Shown: one piece after another, positions 55,297 to 64,000 of the stretch
Position numbering within the stretch: the first letter of the stretch is position 1
Layout: every line of letters starts with the position of its first letter
Assembly (NCBI GenBank): GCA_039105265.1
Contig: JAPFFF010000005.1
Span: 2,527,501 to 2,591,500, forward strand
DNA length: 64,000 bases
Direction: 5' to 3'
Source of the DNA: Tritrichomonas musculus
Taxonomy: Eukaryota > Parabasalia > Tritrichomonadida > Tritrichomonadidae
Position numbers and translations under genes: made by a program
Notes under the pieces: model-generated
The model's database searches: none
What the model saw: the letters and a program-made list of their open reading frames with translations, nothing else
What the model was told of the DNA's origin: nothing

Positions 55297-57819
55297 TCAA
55301 TTATATTCATTAATGAGGGCTTGAACTAGATCTGTCAACTGATGAGAAGATATTTTCATAGAACTAAGGATACTGTCTATCTTTTCTCTCACTTCTTCAT
55401 ATGTAACTCCATAATCGACTCTTATAGATTCAACTGACAAGAAGCACCAAGGATAAAAAGAAGGAACATTCACCACAATTAAAAACCTAATCCTTTTATC
55501 ATTAGTTTGGTCATTTGAACTAATTACACATGAAAACTTCGAATTTTTGCGATCATAAATGAAATGAGGTACAATCGTCATAAGGTATTCTATTTCATTT
55601 TTCAATTTCCGGAATCTTTGTAATTTTGATACTTCGACATGAAGTCTTTCAGCATTATTTAGCTCCATTTTCTGTTCATTAGCTCGATATGTGCATTTAA
55701 CAAGTAATGTACTAGGATCTTTATTGAAACCAAGCGGTGCGTTAACTGAAGTTAGAGAACTAATTTTGAATGGTATTGCGCTTTTCAATTGAAGATATTT
55801 TTGTATAAATTCAGATCCATCATTTTCATTATTATTTATATTGTTCTTTTTTTCTTTAAATTTTGCAATTGCATCCATTACATCTTTCATTGTACTTTTT
55901 GGTCTATGAAGTTCTTCTATTGCTGTTGCGATTGTAAATTTCAAAGTCTTTGCAGAATGCATAATTTTTCTGCATAAAAATTGTTTGTTCTCATGAAGCA
56001 TTTGTAGATTACCAAGGATTTCATTGGATGCATTGAGAGAATAGTATGTCATAAGAGTTGTAGCTGTTTCCCTATTTTCATTTAATATGTTGGCAATACT
56101 ATATGTATTATTTCCAATATTAGGGTTAGTTAATCTGTTTATAGCTGAATTAGTAAGTTGCAAATGATTATTTGCCTTTTGACGCATATCTGTGGCCAAT
56201 GCAGCAAGTTGATTTGAAAAGAGGCCACGAATAGACTCAGTTATAAGTGAAATATCAAAGTTGGTATTTGTAAATAAGTCAGCTCCTAGTTTTGAATTAA
56301 TATTAGAAATAAAGCTGCCACTTGCATCAAGTTTGCTTTTTGATCCGTTTTTTAATATTCCACTATTATGACTCAAGTTATCATTAGTATTAAAAATGAA
56401 ATTAGCTGCACTATTGTTATAATTTGTATTAATGCTATTGCTATTAAATTTATTGGTGTTGGGGAGATCATCTGGCGCAAGTATTGCTGAATGTTCAGAT
56501 TCAAATTCTGGATCAATATCAGCTTTTGTGACATCATCCTCTTCATCATCATTAGGATTGAAATCCAAGAAATCATTAGTTTTGATTTCATTATTTCGGT
56601 TGTTGCTATTATTAACAAATTTAACATTGTTCTTGCGACCTAGACTATTATTCATGCTACCATTCATACTAGAGTTTAGATTATGATTGAAACTCATGTT
56701 CATATTAGTATTTGTTTCATCTGGATTCAGACTTAGAAGCATTGGCTGCTTAGAAACAGTTTGTGCAATAAACATTGTGTCAATTGAATTATTTGTTTCA
56801 TAATTATTGTTATTTTTCTTTTGACCAAATTTTACACCTTTCTTTGGTAAAATAAACGATCCATTATTATTTTGAGTTGTATCTTCATCGTTGAAGTTAT
56901 TAGCTGGTAAATTTGATGGTAATGCTCCTTGTAAATCTTTTTTATTATTGCTAACGTCGTCGTCATAAACTTTGAGTGCAAATGGCTTTCTTTGCGTTTT
57001 CTTTCTCGGAGGAAGTGTTGGTATGCTGGTATTACTATTATTATTTGTGAAACTACTTTGAATTTCGGTATCATTATCAATATCGCCAAAATCAATTAAT
57101 TTTTCTTTTTTAATAAGATTTGTGAAAAAAGTATCGCCTTCGGTTAAATCCATTGTTTTTGTGGTATTGGTTTCAACATTTTGATTATTTTTCTCAGACG
57201 GGCGAGCAATTTTAACTCCAATTTCATTTCCAATCTTTTTAAATTTTTCAAAATTATTAGATTTTTGCTTTGAATTAGATTGGTTTTCAAAAATACCAGA
57301 ATTTCTTGAATTATTTCTATCTGTTGAAGTGAAAAAAGAAGATTTTTTAGGTTGTGGTAGTACATTCGCGTCGATTGATTTCAATGGTGAGCCATTTGAA
57401 AGGTTAACACTTTCATCTTTTTGAGGAATATTAATCTTTTTTTTAAAACTTGATTTTTTAGGTAATTTTGTTCCATCATAAATTAAACCACTGTTATTCT
57501 TATTATCTCCACCCGGTATTTCATAATTCATATAGCCTTTTCTAAATTCTTCAACATATGATTCTAAGGTTGGCATTTTTATAGTATTTGATGGGATATC
57601 ATCCAGGTTTATTTCTGGTAAAAAAGTAAGTGTATCTTGATCATGATCAAAATCAATTTTTCTACGAACTTGGGATTGTTGTTGATTTTTATTTATATGA
57701 AGCGAGCGTTTCCTTTCTGAACCACTGTTTAAAATACTACTGCCTGCTTGAAATCTGCTTACAGAATTTCGTTTTGGCAAAATTAGTTGAGGATCATCAT
57801 TCGTATCAATTTCGTACAT
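55297..57819 (-). CDS. candidate kinetochore scaffold KNL1/Spc105-like protein
   Basis: The 840-residue protein is Asn-rich and disordered for its first 540 residues. It contains one MELT-like motif, MDLTEGDTFF (Met223-Thr226), the docking signature of Bub3/Bub1 in KNL1 proteins. It also has PP1-docking-like words: SSILNSG near the N terminus, KKGVKFG, and GILKNGS. A helical or coiled region (about 545-735) precedes a C-terminal alpha/beta domain (about 735-840: LKNEIEYLMTIVPHFIY, IRFLIVVNVPSFYPWC, EVREKIDSILSSM) that looks RWD-like, as in the C terminus of KNL1. The assignment rests on layout and short motifs. The start is the ATG at 57819; the codon before it is TTG. It is divergent from the LIM gene. 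Confidence 0.45.
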   Translation of the reverse strand: MYEIDTNDDPQLILPKRNSVSRFQAGSSILNSGSERKRSLHINKNQQQSQVRRKIDFDHDQDTLTFLPEINLDDIPSNTIKMPTLESYVEEFRKGYMNYEIPGGDNKNNSGLIYDGTKLPKKSSFKKKINIPQKDESVNLSNGSPLKSIDANVLPQPKKSSFFTSTDRNNSRNSGIFENQSNSKQKSNNFEKFKKIGNEIGVKIARPSEKNNQNVETNTTKTMDLTEGDTFFTNLIKKEKLIDFGDIDNDTEIQSSFTNNNSNTSIPTLPPRKKTQRKPFALKVYDDDVSNNKKDLQGALPSNLPANNFNDEDTTQNNNGSFILPKKGVKFGQKKNNNNYETNNSIDTMFIAQTVSKQPMLLSLNPDETNTNMNMSFNHNLNSSMNGSMNNSLGRKNNVKFVNNSNNRNNEIKTNDFLDFNPNDDEEDDVTKADIDPEFESEHSAILAPDDLPNTNKFNSNSINTNYNNSAANFIFNTNDNLSHNSGILKNGSKSKLDASGSFISNINSKLGADLFTNTNFDISLITESIRGLFSNQLAALATDMRQKANNHLQLTNSAINRLTNPNIGNNTYSIANILNENRETATTLMTYYSLNASNEILGNLQMLHENKQFLCRKIMHSAKTLKFTIATAIEELHRPKSTMKDVMDAIAKFKEKKNNINNNENDGSEFIQKYLQLKSAIPFKISSLTSVNAPLGFNKDPSTLLVKCTYRANEQKMELNNAERLHVEVSKLQRFRKLKNEIEYLMTIVPHFIYDRKNSKFSCVISSNDQTNDKRIRFLIVVNVPSFYPWCFLSVESIRVDYGVTYEEVREKIDSILSSMKISSHQLTDLVQALINEYN

Positions 57820-57944
57820 CAATCATGTTGAACGTTTTTATAAACGGTCAGACCTCAAAAAGTTTTGATCATTTTATTTCAAAAATAATTTGATTTGAAC
57901 ATTTTACAATTCAAAAATTCAATGACGTATGAAAAAAAACAAAG
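57820..57944. promoter_or_regulatory. short divergent promoter region of the KNL1-like and LIM genes
   Basis: Only 125 bp separate the two start codons, so both promoters must lie here. TTCAAA-type words precede the LIM gene ATG. Confidence 0.4.
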
Positions 57945-59594
57945 ATGGATAATCCTGAAACTTCCAGTTCATCTACAAATCCACCAAATGAAGTAAAGCG
58001 TCATCCTTCGTTCATAGACAGTCATGTCGAATCAAGTCCTCTTGTTAAACAGCCATCGCAATCTGAAAATGAAAATATTCCTTCAAGTACGAATCTCAAT
58101 TCTGGAGCAGCCCTCCCTGACTTCTCGCTTGCATCAAACGCTGATTTAAAATTTGATATTCCTGATGTTGACTATAATTATTCGCCTATTTCACCTGTTA
58201 AGCAAACTCAGCGGCTTATTAATCCTGTAGTTAAAGGACCTTCATCTGGAACTTTTAATGTAAATCCAAGTGGAAATTCTGAACTTGAATCTGTATCTAA
58301 TCTTGATTTAGCAAGCTTTGCAAGTATTGGTGACAATATACCAATGCTTCCAACACCAAATTTCTCAAATGATTATTTATTGGATACAACTGTTACTCCT
58401 TCGGAAATTCCAGATAGCTTTATAATTGAAGGTTCTAATGCTGAGAGTAGCAATATTAAAATGAATCCTCAAAGCTCTCAAAGTAATATTATTTCAAATC
58501 CAATTATTTATAGTACTGAATCAACATTGAGCAAGCTTCCGCTTAACTCGGAAGGGATTCCTATCAGAACTTGTGAAATTTGTAGGCAAGCCATTGAGTC
58601 AGATGGTTTATTCACAAATGGTCTCTATTATCATAAAACTTGTGCCAAATGTTTTAAGTGTGGTTGTCAAATAGAGCCACCTCAGTGTTCTTATTTATGT
58701 GATATACTTGTATGTCCTAATTGCGCTAAGAAATCGTCAATTTTTAATAAAGACGCCTCATTAGTGCACTCTTCTTCATCATCTTTTACGCTTCCGCAAT
58801 CATTAAGTCAAAAAGACTCCTTACCAAAATGCGCCGTTTGTAATGAAGTTTTAAATGGAACCAAATCTATTGTTGCCCTTGAAGAAGGAATAATTGTTCA
58901 TACGAATTGTTTATCTTGCTTTGAATGCTCTAAAGTTCTTATAAAAGGACATCAAAAAATCCTTGATGGTAAGATATATTGTCGTCGCTGCTATTCTTTT
59001 GTATCAGAGCGTGTTTGTCAAGTATGCAATCAAGTCATAATAGGATCATTTGTGAAATCCCATAAAAGATTTTATCATCCTAATCATTTTATATGTTCTA
59101 CTTGTAAGATAATTTTGAATGGTAATAATTATGTAATACATCACAACAAATTATATTGTCCTGCTCATGGCAAATACTTCAGTGACCACTGCGCATTTTG
59201 TAAAAGAGCACTATATCTTACAAATGAAGAAATGATCCGATTCAATGGAAAAATTTATCACACAATTTGTTTTGTCTGTCGTGTTTGTGGTACTTCGCTA
59301 AGACCTGAAACAGCAAAATTATTTCATAGTCGTCCTCACTGTATGGATTGTTATCAAAAAAGAATTCGTGAAAGTACTTCTGGATCAGAAAAGCAGAGAT
59401 ACAAGCATATTCCTGATGCTTCAGTTCAACGAAGGATTAGATTTATGGAAGATGGGATTCAAATTATTTTGCCGCAATATGAATCACGTGAAAATAGATT
59501 TTTTGAAACCGCAAAGCCGATGAATCAAGAACATAAGAATGAAAATCGTCCAGGATTAATTCATCTTTCATCACTTGAATTTGAAGATTTATAA
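57945..59594 (+). CDS. four-LIM-domain protein (paxillin/zyxin-like)
   Basis: The 549-residue protein has a Ser/Asn/Pro-rich N-terminal half (1-205). Four LIM zinc modules follow at about 209-262 (CEICRQAI...CPNC), 296-350 (CAVCNEVL...CRRC), 356-408 (CQVCNQVI...CPAH) and 415-468 (CAFCKRAL...CMDC). The spacing of Cys/His pairs in each fits LIM domains. The C-terminal 80 residues are charged. Tandem C-terminal LIM domains act as adaptors on actin-based adhesion or cytoskeletal structures. No kinase or PET domain is present, and the N terminus shows no clear LD motif. Confidence 0.93.
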   Translation: MDNPETSSSSTNPPNEVKRHPSFIDSHVESSPLVKQPSQSENENIPSSTNLNSGAALPDFSLASNADLKFDIPDVDYNYSPISPVKQTQRLINPVVKGPSSGTFNVNPSGNSELESVSNLDLASFASIGDNIPMLPTPNFSNDYLLDTTVTPSEIPDSFIIEGSNAESSNIKMNPQSSQSNIISNPIIYSTESTLSKLPLNSEGIPIRTCEICRQAIESDGLFTNGLYYHKTCAKCFKCGCQIEPPQCSYLCDILVCPNCAKKSSIFNKDASLVHSSSSSFTLPQSLSQKDSLPKCAVCNEVLNGTKSIVALEEGIIVHTNCLSCFECSKVLIKGHQKILDGKIYCRRCYSFVSERVCQVCNQVIIGSFVKSHKRFYHPNHFICSTCKIILNGNNYVIHHNKLYCPAHGKYFSDHCAFCKRALYLTNEEMIRFNGKIYHTICFVCRVCGTSLRPETAKLFHSRPHCMDCYQKRIRESTSGSEKQRYKHIPDASVQRRIRFMEDGIQIILPQYESRENRFFETAKPMNQEHKNENRPGLIHLSSLEFEDL

Positions 59595-59944
59595 TATTTT
59601 GTTATTAATAACAGCAAGTATAATTAAGAATAGATTTCTTTTTGTTTTTATTCTATAGTATGTTATGCTTTATTTGTGAATAAATATTAATATAATATAT
59701 AATTATGTATGAAAAGATTTCATTAGTTTTTTCTTTACTAAAATTTTGAATGCTTTGCCACAATTTGAACTTCATTCAATAAAGGAATGAAAAAAAAAAG
59801 CATATGATTCTGATATCAGACTTATTTTTTACTACTAAAAAAATTATCTTTATATAAAAATAATAAGAGCGCAAAAAAAAAAAAAAAAAAAATAAAATAA
59901 AATATTATTATATACTAACAAATTTAAATTAAACTAAAAAAAAA
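59595..59944. other. convergent intergenic region
   Basis: Contains an A-run at 59874-59891. Nothing else recognised. Confidence 0.5.
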
Positions 59945-62900
59945 TTACCAGAATGGGCACCAACCACTGTACATTTGAGATAGAGCATATGGATCAGTTG
60001 CTGTTTCAATCAATAATGATGCCTGATCTTCGACACTTAATTTCTCATAATCATCGAAATCGTTTCCAGTCAATTTCTGAATGACTCTTTTTCTCATTTC
60101 GTCAGAAGATTGAATCTTTGACTCCTCAAATGAGTGGAATGATTTACCTGGCAAATTATTGACAGGTATTTTAGAGACGCCCTTTGAAGACTTCATATCT
60201 TCTTCTACGTCAGGATTGATCAAAGGTTCATGCACGAAAGTAGCCAAGACCATAACCAACACTCTTTTATTTTCACGTAAAAGTTGAGACATGTTAATGA
60301 AGCTCGAAATGAAGTTTCCTTCGGTGCCAGTAGGGCCCATTGCTCTAACCATCATTCGAGTGAGTCTAAAAGGCACCAATTCCGGCAAAGTAGATCTTCT
60401 AGCAGCTTTTTCAAAGCAATCACCGAAATCGATATGAATAACTCTTCCTGTGTAACGGTCAATTAAAAGATTAGAAGGATGTCTGTCACCAAGGCCGATA
60501 ACATATCCAACAATAGAAGTAATTCCGCTAGATATGGCGAAATTAATGGTTTGTTTAAGCCAAGTTTCTGCATTAGGAGCCTTTAGCCAGAAAAAGTTTG
60601 CAATATCAGTATCAGGTACTTGATTAAAAATTTTCTTCATTATTTGCATTTTTTGAACAGGAAGCATTAAATCAAAAGAAGAACTACAATAATTTTCCAT
60701 TAAGAAAAATTCTTCCATTGTTCTTCTATTTTGTAATTTCCTTTGTTGTTCAACTATGGATCGAAGCGTTTCTGTTCCTGGAACCCATTTAACAAGACCA
60801 TGACGAACACTGAAAGGAATAACAACTGTTGTTGAAATTTTATTTTGTTTGAAAACTGGTGAATTAACAATTAATGTATTAATTAATCTGAAGAATTGCA
60901 TAATACGTTCATCAAGACGAAGATCTTCATGTCCTTTAAGAAGATATTGATAAAAGACTCCATTTTCACCTCGAACGAGAACATCTTTAGGTTGTTGTTT
61001 AGACATATAGACACTAAGTTGGCCAACAAAATAAAGAATGTAATTAACTGGTTTGCCTGGTTTATAAGTACCTGGAACTGCCAAGCTAAAGTTAGTTTTC
61101 TTAAATAATTCTTCTGATATTGAACTTAATTGAATCATTCTAATTTTCTTTATTTTTTTACTCATAACTTCTTGCATTTGTTTACACCATTGAATAATTT
61201 GTGAAACTGAATTTTTAGATTTTGGATTAAATTTAATTAATATTTGATCAAGTTGATTAATACTTTTTCCAAATACATTTAAAAATGCTTGATGCATCTC
61301 ACATTTAGGTTTCTTAACTAATTTAACAATTGCAGATAAAATTGTAATCATTCGATCAATCCTTCTACGTTGATAATGTTCAAAAGCCTCAGTAATTAAT
61401 TGAAGGACTCTTTCATGCCAAGTTACAGCGGCCATCAGAAGTGATTTTCTAATTAGTTCAACTTCTGAATATACTTTTGGATGCATTACCGCGAATTCAT
61501 TAATAATCTTCTTAGCAGCATCGCCTCTAGTCTTATTCGAAGACTTTTTCATGACAATTATTGAAAATATCAAGTCATGAAAATGATCTCTAAGAAGTGA
61601 TAATATCGTGTCATGAGCAAAATGAGATACTGCTGGCATCTGATGACTAAGTTGAATTAAAATTTGTGGTGATGCTTGAATTAACAATTTAGGAGACAAA
61701 TTTTTAATTGTTGTTGTTGCTTTATTGAATATTTTTTCATCATTTGCATGTTCGAAAAAGATATTCATAAGTTGAACAACATCTGGAAAAGAAGGAGAAA
61801 GATTAGATATTTTCATTAAGGCTTCAAAAGCATTTTCAACATATTCTGTCTCATTTTCAGGATCAAGAGACATTAATGAATAATTAACATCACTCCAGCG
61901 TCTTAAAACAGTTATGTTGTATTGATTAGGATTTAATTCTTCCATAATTTGAAGGGAGTAAATTAATGGATCAATATTACTTGTCGCTTTTGATAATTTT
62001 TCAACAACTGCGGGTGAATTTAAATCAACAGTTAGTTCTTGATATCTAGGATTAGCTTTTTGTTTTTGATCCTTTTTGGAAATAATAATTTCTTTAGATT
62101 CTAAACATTCGCCACTAAAATCATTCTCTAAATCATATTCATAATCTTCTTCTTCTTTAAATTGCTTTAAATATTCTTCTTTATCTTTTATTCTTTTGTC
62201 ATCTTCTCCTTGTGGTGTTTTGATGATAATCTTAAGATGATCAAATGCTAACTTTAAATTTGTAAAATTATCTTCCCCTTGAAGAAGCCAAGATGCAAAT
62301 AATGAATGACAAACACTCTTCATTTCATCAGAAACTTCATGTGATAATTTTTCCATCTCAAAAATGGCTTTGGTCTTCATTCCTCCATTCCAATGAGATG
62401 CTACAAAACAAACTTTTTGATAATCTGGTGCTTTATCATAGTCAAAACCAGGGAAAAGTTGATTAAATGCATTCAAATGTAAATTGGTGCCAAAAGATGA
62501 TCCTTTTAATAAGAAAAATGGAACAAGATCACTATTCTTTATATCAACAAATCGTCCTCTATTTGCCAAAAAATGGAACCAAATGTCAAAATCACGTGGC
62601 GCTGTTTTTAATCTTTCTCTCCAAACTTCTTCAATTTTAGATCCTTCAATTTCACCCTTTAAATATTGTTTAATCTCATTGATTTCAATAAGTTCTTGGG
62701 CTTGTTTCATGGTACTTGGTCTAATCATTTGATTTTCAGTCCAAAAAGTAACAGGCCTTGAAGCTAAAATTTCAAAAGCTTTATCAAGAACATTATCTAC
62801 TGTTTCCCACTCGCCTTTATGGATTGCATTTAAAGCTTTTAATGAGCATCCACGTGTTGAATCTTCAGGAACATATTGAATTGTTTGTTCAAGTATATCC

Positions 62901-64000
62901 CATCGTCCTGTTCGAATTGCTGCTTCAGAAAAGAAAATGGAAACTTCTCTTTTTTGATGACTCTTGAATTCTTCAAAATCAGGATAATATCCAATGATCT
63001 CTGGCCACATAGCCATAGCATGTAATGCTTGTGTCATTCCTGAAAATGACTCAAAATCATTAGTTTGCTTAAAGACTTTCTCAAAAACTGGAACAACTTT
63101 GTCCCACATCATCATTTTAGATAAAATTTCAACACGATTTAATGAACTTTCTTTTATTTGGCATTTTTTCCAAACACCAATAACATCTGATCGATCTCCA
63201 ATTTTAATGTAAATATCAATCAAAGAACTGAGAATATGAACATCTGTTGGATTCTGATAGTAAAGTTTGGATTGCATATAAAGCGCATAAGCTGCCCCAC
63301 CATATCTCATGCAAGTATCAACCATCTTCTGTGGATCAAGATTCATTGGTCGTTGAATCTTGTCCATGAAAACAATGAAATCATAAAGATTTCGTGTCAT
63401 TGACTCGTAATTTCCTCCAGCATAGAAAAGCTCAATTATTGACTTTGCGATATCTTTTCGGCCATGATCTGAAGTTGCATTCCAACAACTTAAAAAGGCT
63501 GGATTAAACAGTTTCAATGCAAGTGGATGATGAGAAGTTGCTAAATTTATACAAGATCGAATTGGCTCAGATGGTGAATTTGAAATAACCGCCAAAATTA
63601 GAGATCTCATTTTTTGTTCAGTATGACGAGCATCACCTGTATTTGTTGTCTGAATACGACGTATAATAGCATCTTCTGAGAATGGATGTGAATGTGAAAC
63701 AAGTTTTGGAAAGGCATATTTAAAATATCTTTGGAATTGATAATCTCTGACAAATGGCTTAAATAATTTTGGTCCCAATTCAGCTTCTTCATAAGCTTCT
63801 TTAATGAGCTTTTGAAGATATGGTGTCTCGAGGTTGGCTTCTTTTAGTGATTCAAGAAGAGGAATTGCACCAATTATGAAATAAACGCCTTGGGTCTTGA
63901 TGAGAGTGTAAAGAAGCTCATATGAAGTATTTCGAATGGTTTGGTTGGTATGGTAGATGCTCGATGAAAGAGCTCTTATAATTGGGCCTAAATAGGGATA
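59945..64000 (-). CDS. TOR: TOR kinase, C-terminal 1,350 codons (5' end outside window)
   Basis: The frame stays open to the window edge, so the N-terminal HEAT region lies beyond. Visible parts are FAT solenoid repeats (about 61500-63990), an FRB-like helical bundle around ELIRKSLLMAAVTWHERVLQ (about 61100-61460), and the PI3K-like kinase domain. The kinase domain has LGDRHPSNLLIDRYTGRVIH, IDFGDCFEKAARR and PFRLTRMMVRAMGPTGTEG. The FATC domain ends in the TOR signature YSGWCPFW. TOR controls growth in response to nutrients. By eye, the FRB positions equivalent to human Ser2035 and Trp2101 are Ile, which would weaken FKBP12-rapamycin binding. A Lys/Glu-rich insert lies at about 62040-62220. 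Confidence 0.97.
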   Translation of the reverse strand, partial: YPYLGPIIRALSSSIYHTNQTIRNTSYELLYTLIKTQGVYFIIGAIPLLESLKEANLETPYLQKLIKEAYEEAELGPKLFKPFVRDYQFQRYFKYAFPKLVSHSHPFSEDAIIRRIQTTNTGDARHTEQKMRSLILAVISNSPSEPIRSCINLATSHHPLALKLFNPAFLSCWNATSDHGRKDIAKSIIELFYAGGNYESMTRNLYDFIVFMDKIQRPMNLDPQKMVDTCMRYGGAAYALYMQSKLYYQNPTDVHILSSLIDIYIKIGDRSDVIGVWKKCQIKESSLNRVEILSKMMMWDKVVPVFEKVFKQTNDFESFSGMTQALHAMAMWPEIIGYYPDFEEFKSHQKREVSIFFSEAAIRTGRWDILEQTIQYVPEDSTRGCSLKALNAIHKGEWETVDNVLDKAFEILASRPVTFWTENQMIRPSTMKQAQELIEINEIKQYLKGEIEGSKIEEVWRERLKTAPRDFDIWFHFLANRGRFVDIKNSDLVPFFLLKGSSFGTNLHLNAFNQLFPGFDYDKAPDYQKVCFVASHWNGGMKTKAIFEMEKLSHEVSDEMKSVCHSLFASWLLQGEDNFTNLKLAFDHLKIIIKTPQGEDDKRIKDKEEYLKQFKEEEDYEYDLENDFSGECLESKEIIISKKDQKQKANPRYQELTVDLNSPAVVEKLSKATSNIDPLIYSLQIMEELNPNQYNITVLRRWSDVNYSLMSLDPENETEYVENAFEALMKISNLSPSFPDVVQLMNIFFEHANDEKIFNKATTTIKNLSPKLLIQASPQILIQLSHQMPAVSHFAHDTILSLLRDHFHDLIFSIIVMKKSSNKTRGDAAKKIINEFAVMHPKVYSEVELIRKSLLMAAVTWHERVLQLITEAFEHYQRRRIDRMITILSAIVKLVKKPKCEMHQAFLNVFGKSINQLDQILIKFNPKSKNSVSQIIQWCKQMQEVMSKKIKKIRMIQLSSISEELFKKTNFSLAVPGTYKPGKPVNYILYFVGQLSVYMSKQQPKDVLVRGENGVFYQYLLKGHEDLRLDERIMQFFRLINTLIVNSPVFKQNKISTTVVIPFSVRHGLVKWVPGTETLRSIVEQQRKLQNRRTMEEFFLMENYCSSSFDLMLPVQKMQIMKKIFNQVPDTDIANFFWLKAPNAETWLKQTINFAISSGITSIVGYVIGLGDRHPSNLLIDRYTGRVIHIDFGDCFEKAARRSTLPELVPFRLTRMMVRAMGPTGTEGNFISSFINMSQLLRENKRVLVMVLATFVHEPLINPDVEEDMKSSKGVSKIPVNNLPGKSFHSFEESKIQSSDEMRKRVIQKLTGNDFDDYEKLSVEDQASLLIETATDPYALSQMYSGWCPFW

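Overview
The window looks like nuclear DNA of an anaerobic flagellate of the parabasalid (trichomonad) type, most likely Tritrichomonas or a close relative. It is very AT-rich. Every host gene reads as one uninterrupted frame with no intron, genes are packed 100-500 bp apart on both strands, and several host proteins carry Asn/Asp-rich inserts. Some starts have a trichomonad-like Inr (TCAYTW) a few bases before the ATG. DNA transposons are abundant and structurally clear. The organism assignment is inference; nothing in the window names the species.

Layout. 1-8968: FHIP-like protein (partial), a CK1 kinase with a C-terminal CaaX box, Vps39/Vam6 and an FKBP15-like protein, with two MITE-like insertions between them. 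8969-22402: a 13 kb transposon nest. It holds a complete-looking Mutator-like element (9467-12955, 8-bp TSD), a 951-bp element with an 8-bp TSD (13134-14084), a tandem pair of TTAA-flanked mini-elements (14169-14744), and a 5.8 kb pogo-type Tc1/mariner element (15318-21098, TA target). The pogo-type element carries long inverted arrays of a 128-bp repeat and has split an older DDE transposase gene. 22403-38192: a dense host block with a UBL-UBA protein, CK2 beta, Tctex-type dynein light chain, UTP23, a coiled-coil protein, an ER Hsp70 (GRP170-like), an armadillo-like protein, a repeat-rich probably secreted beta-helix protein, a PQ-loop transporter and two unassigned proteins. 38292-42577: a complete transposon whose transposase joins two Myb repeats to a P-element-like catalytic core, with matching terminal inverted repeats and an 8-bp TSD. 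42607-64000: an unassigned protein, a THEP1-like NTPase, a DEAD-box paralogue reduced to its second RecA lobe, a giant USP deubiquitinase, an oxysterol-binding-protein homologue, a candidate KNL1/Spc105 kinetochore scaffold, a four-LIM protein and the C-terminal 1,350 codons of a TOR kinase.

The host genes cover general eukaryotic cell biology: kinase signalling (CK1, CK2, TOR), endolysosomal trafficking and transport (Vps39, FHIP-like, PQ-loop, ORP), ubiquitin handling, ribosome assembly and chromosome segregation. They are not an operon or a functional cluster.

The most novel object is the Myb + P-like transposon at 38292-42577. Next are the pogo element with its 7 + 13 inverted 128-bp repeats, a set of short elements with perfect 8-10 bp target duplications, the reduced DEAD-box paralogue and the possible divergent KNL1. 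No retrovirus-like, Polinton or capsid-bearing element was recognised.
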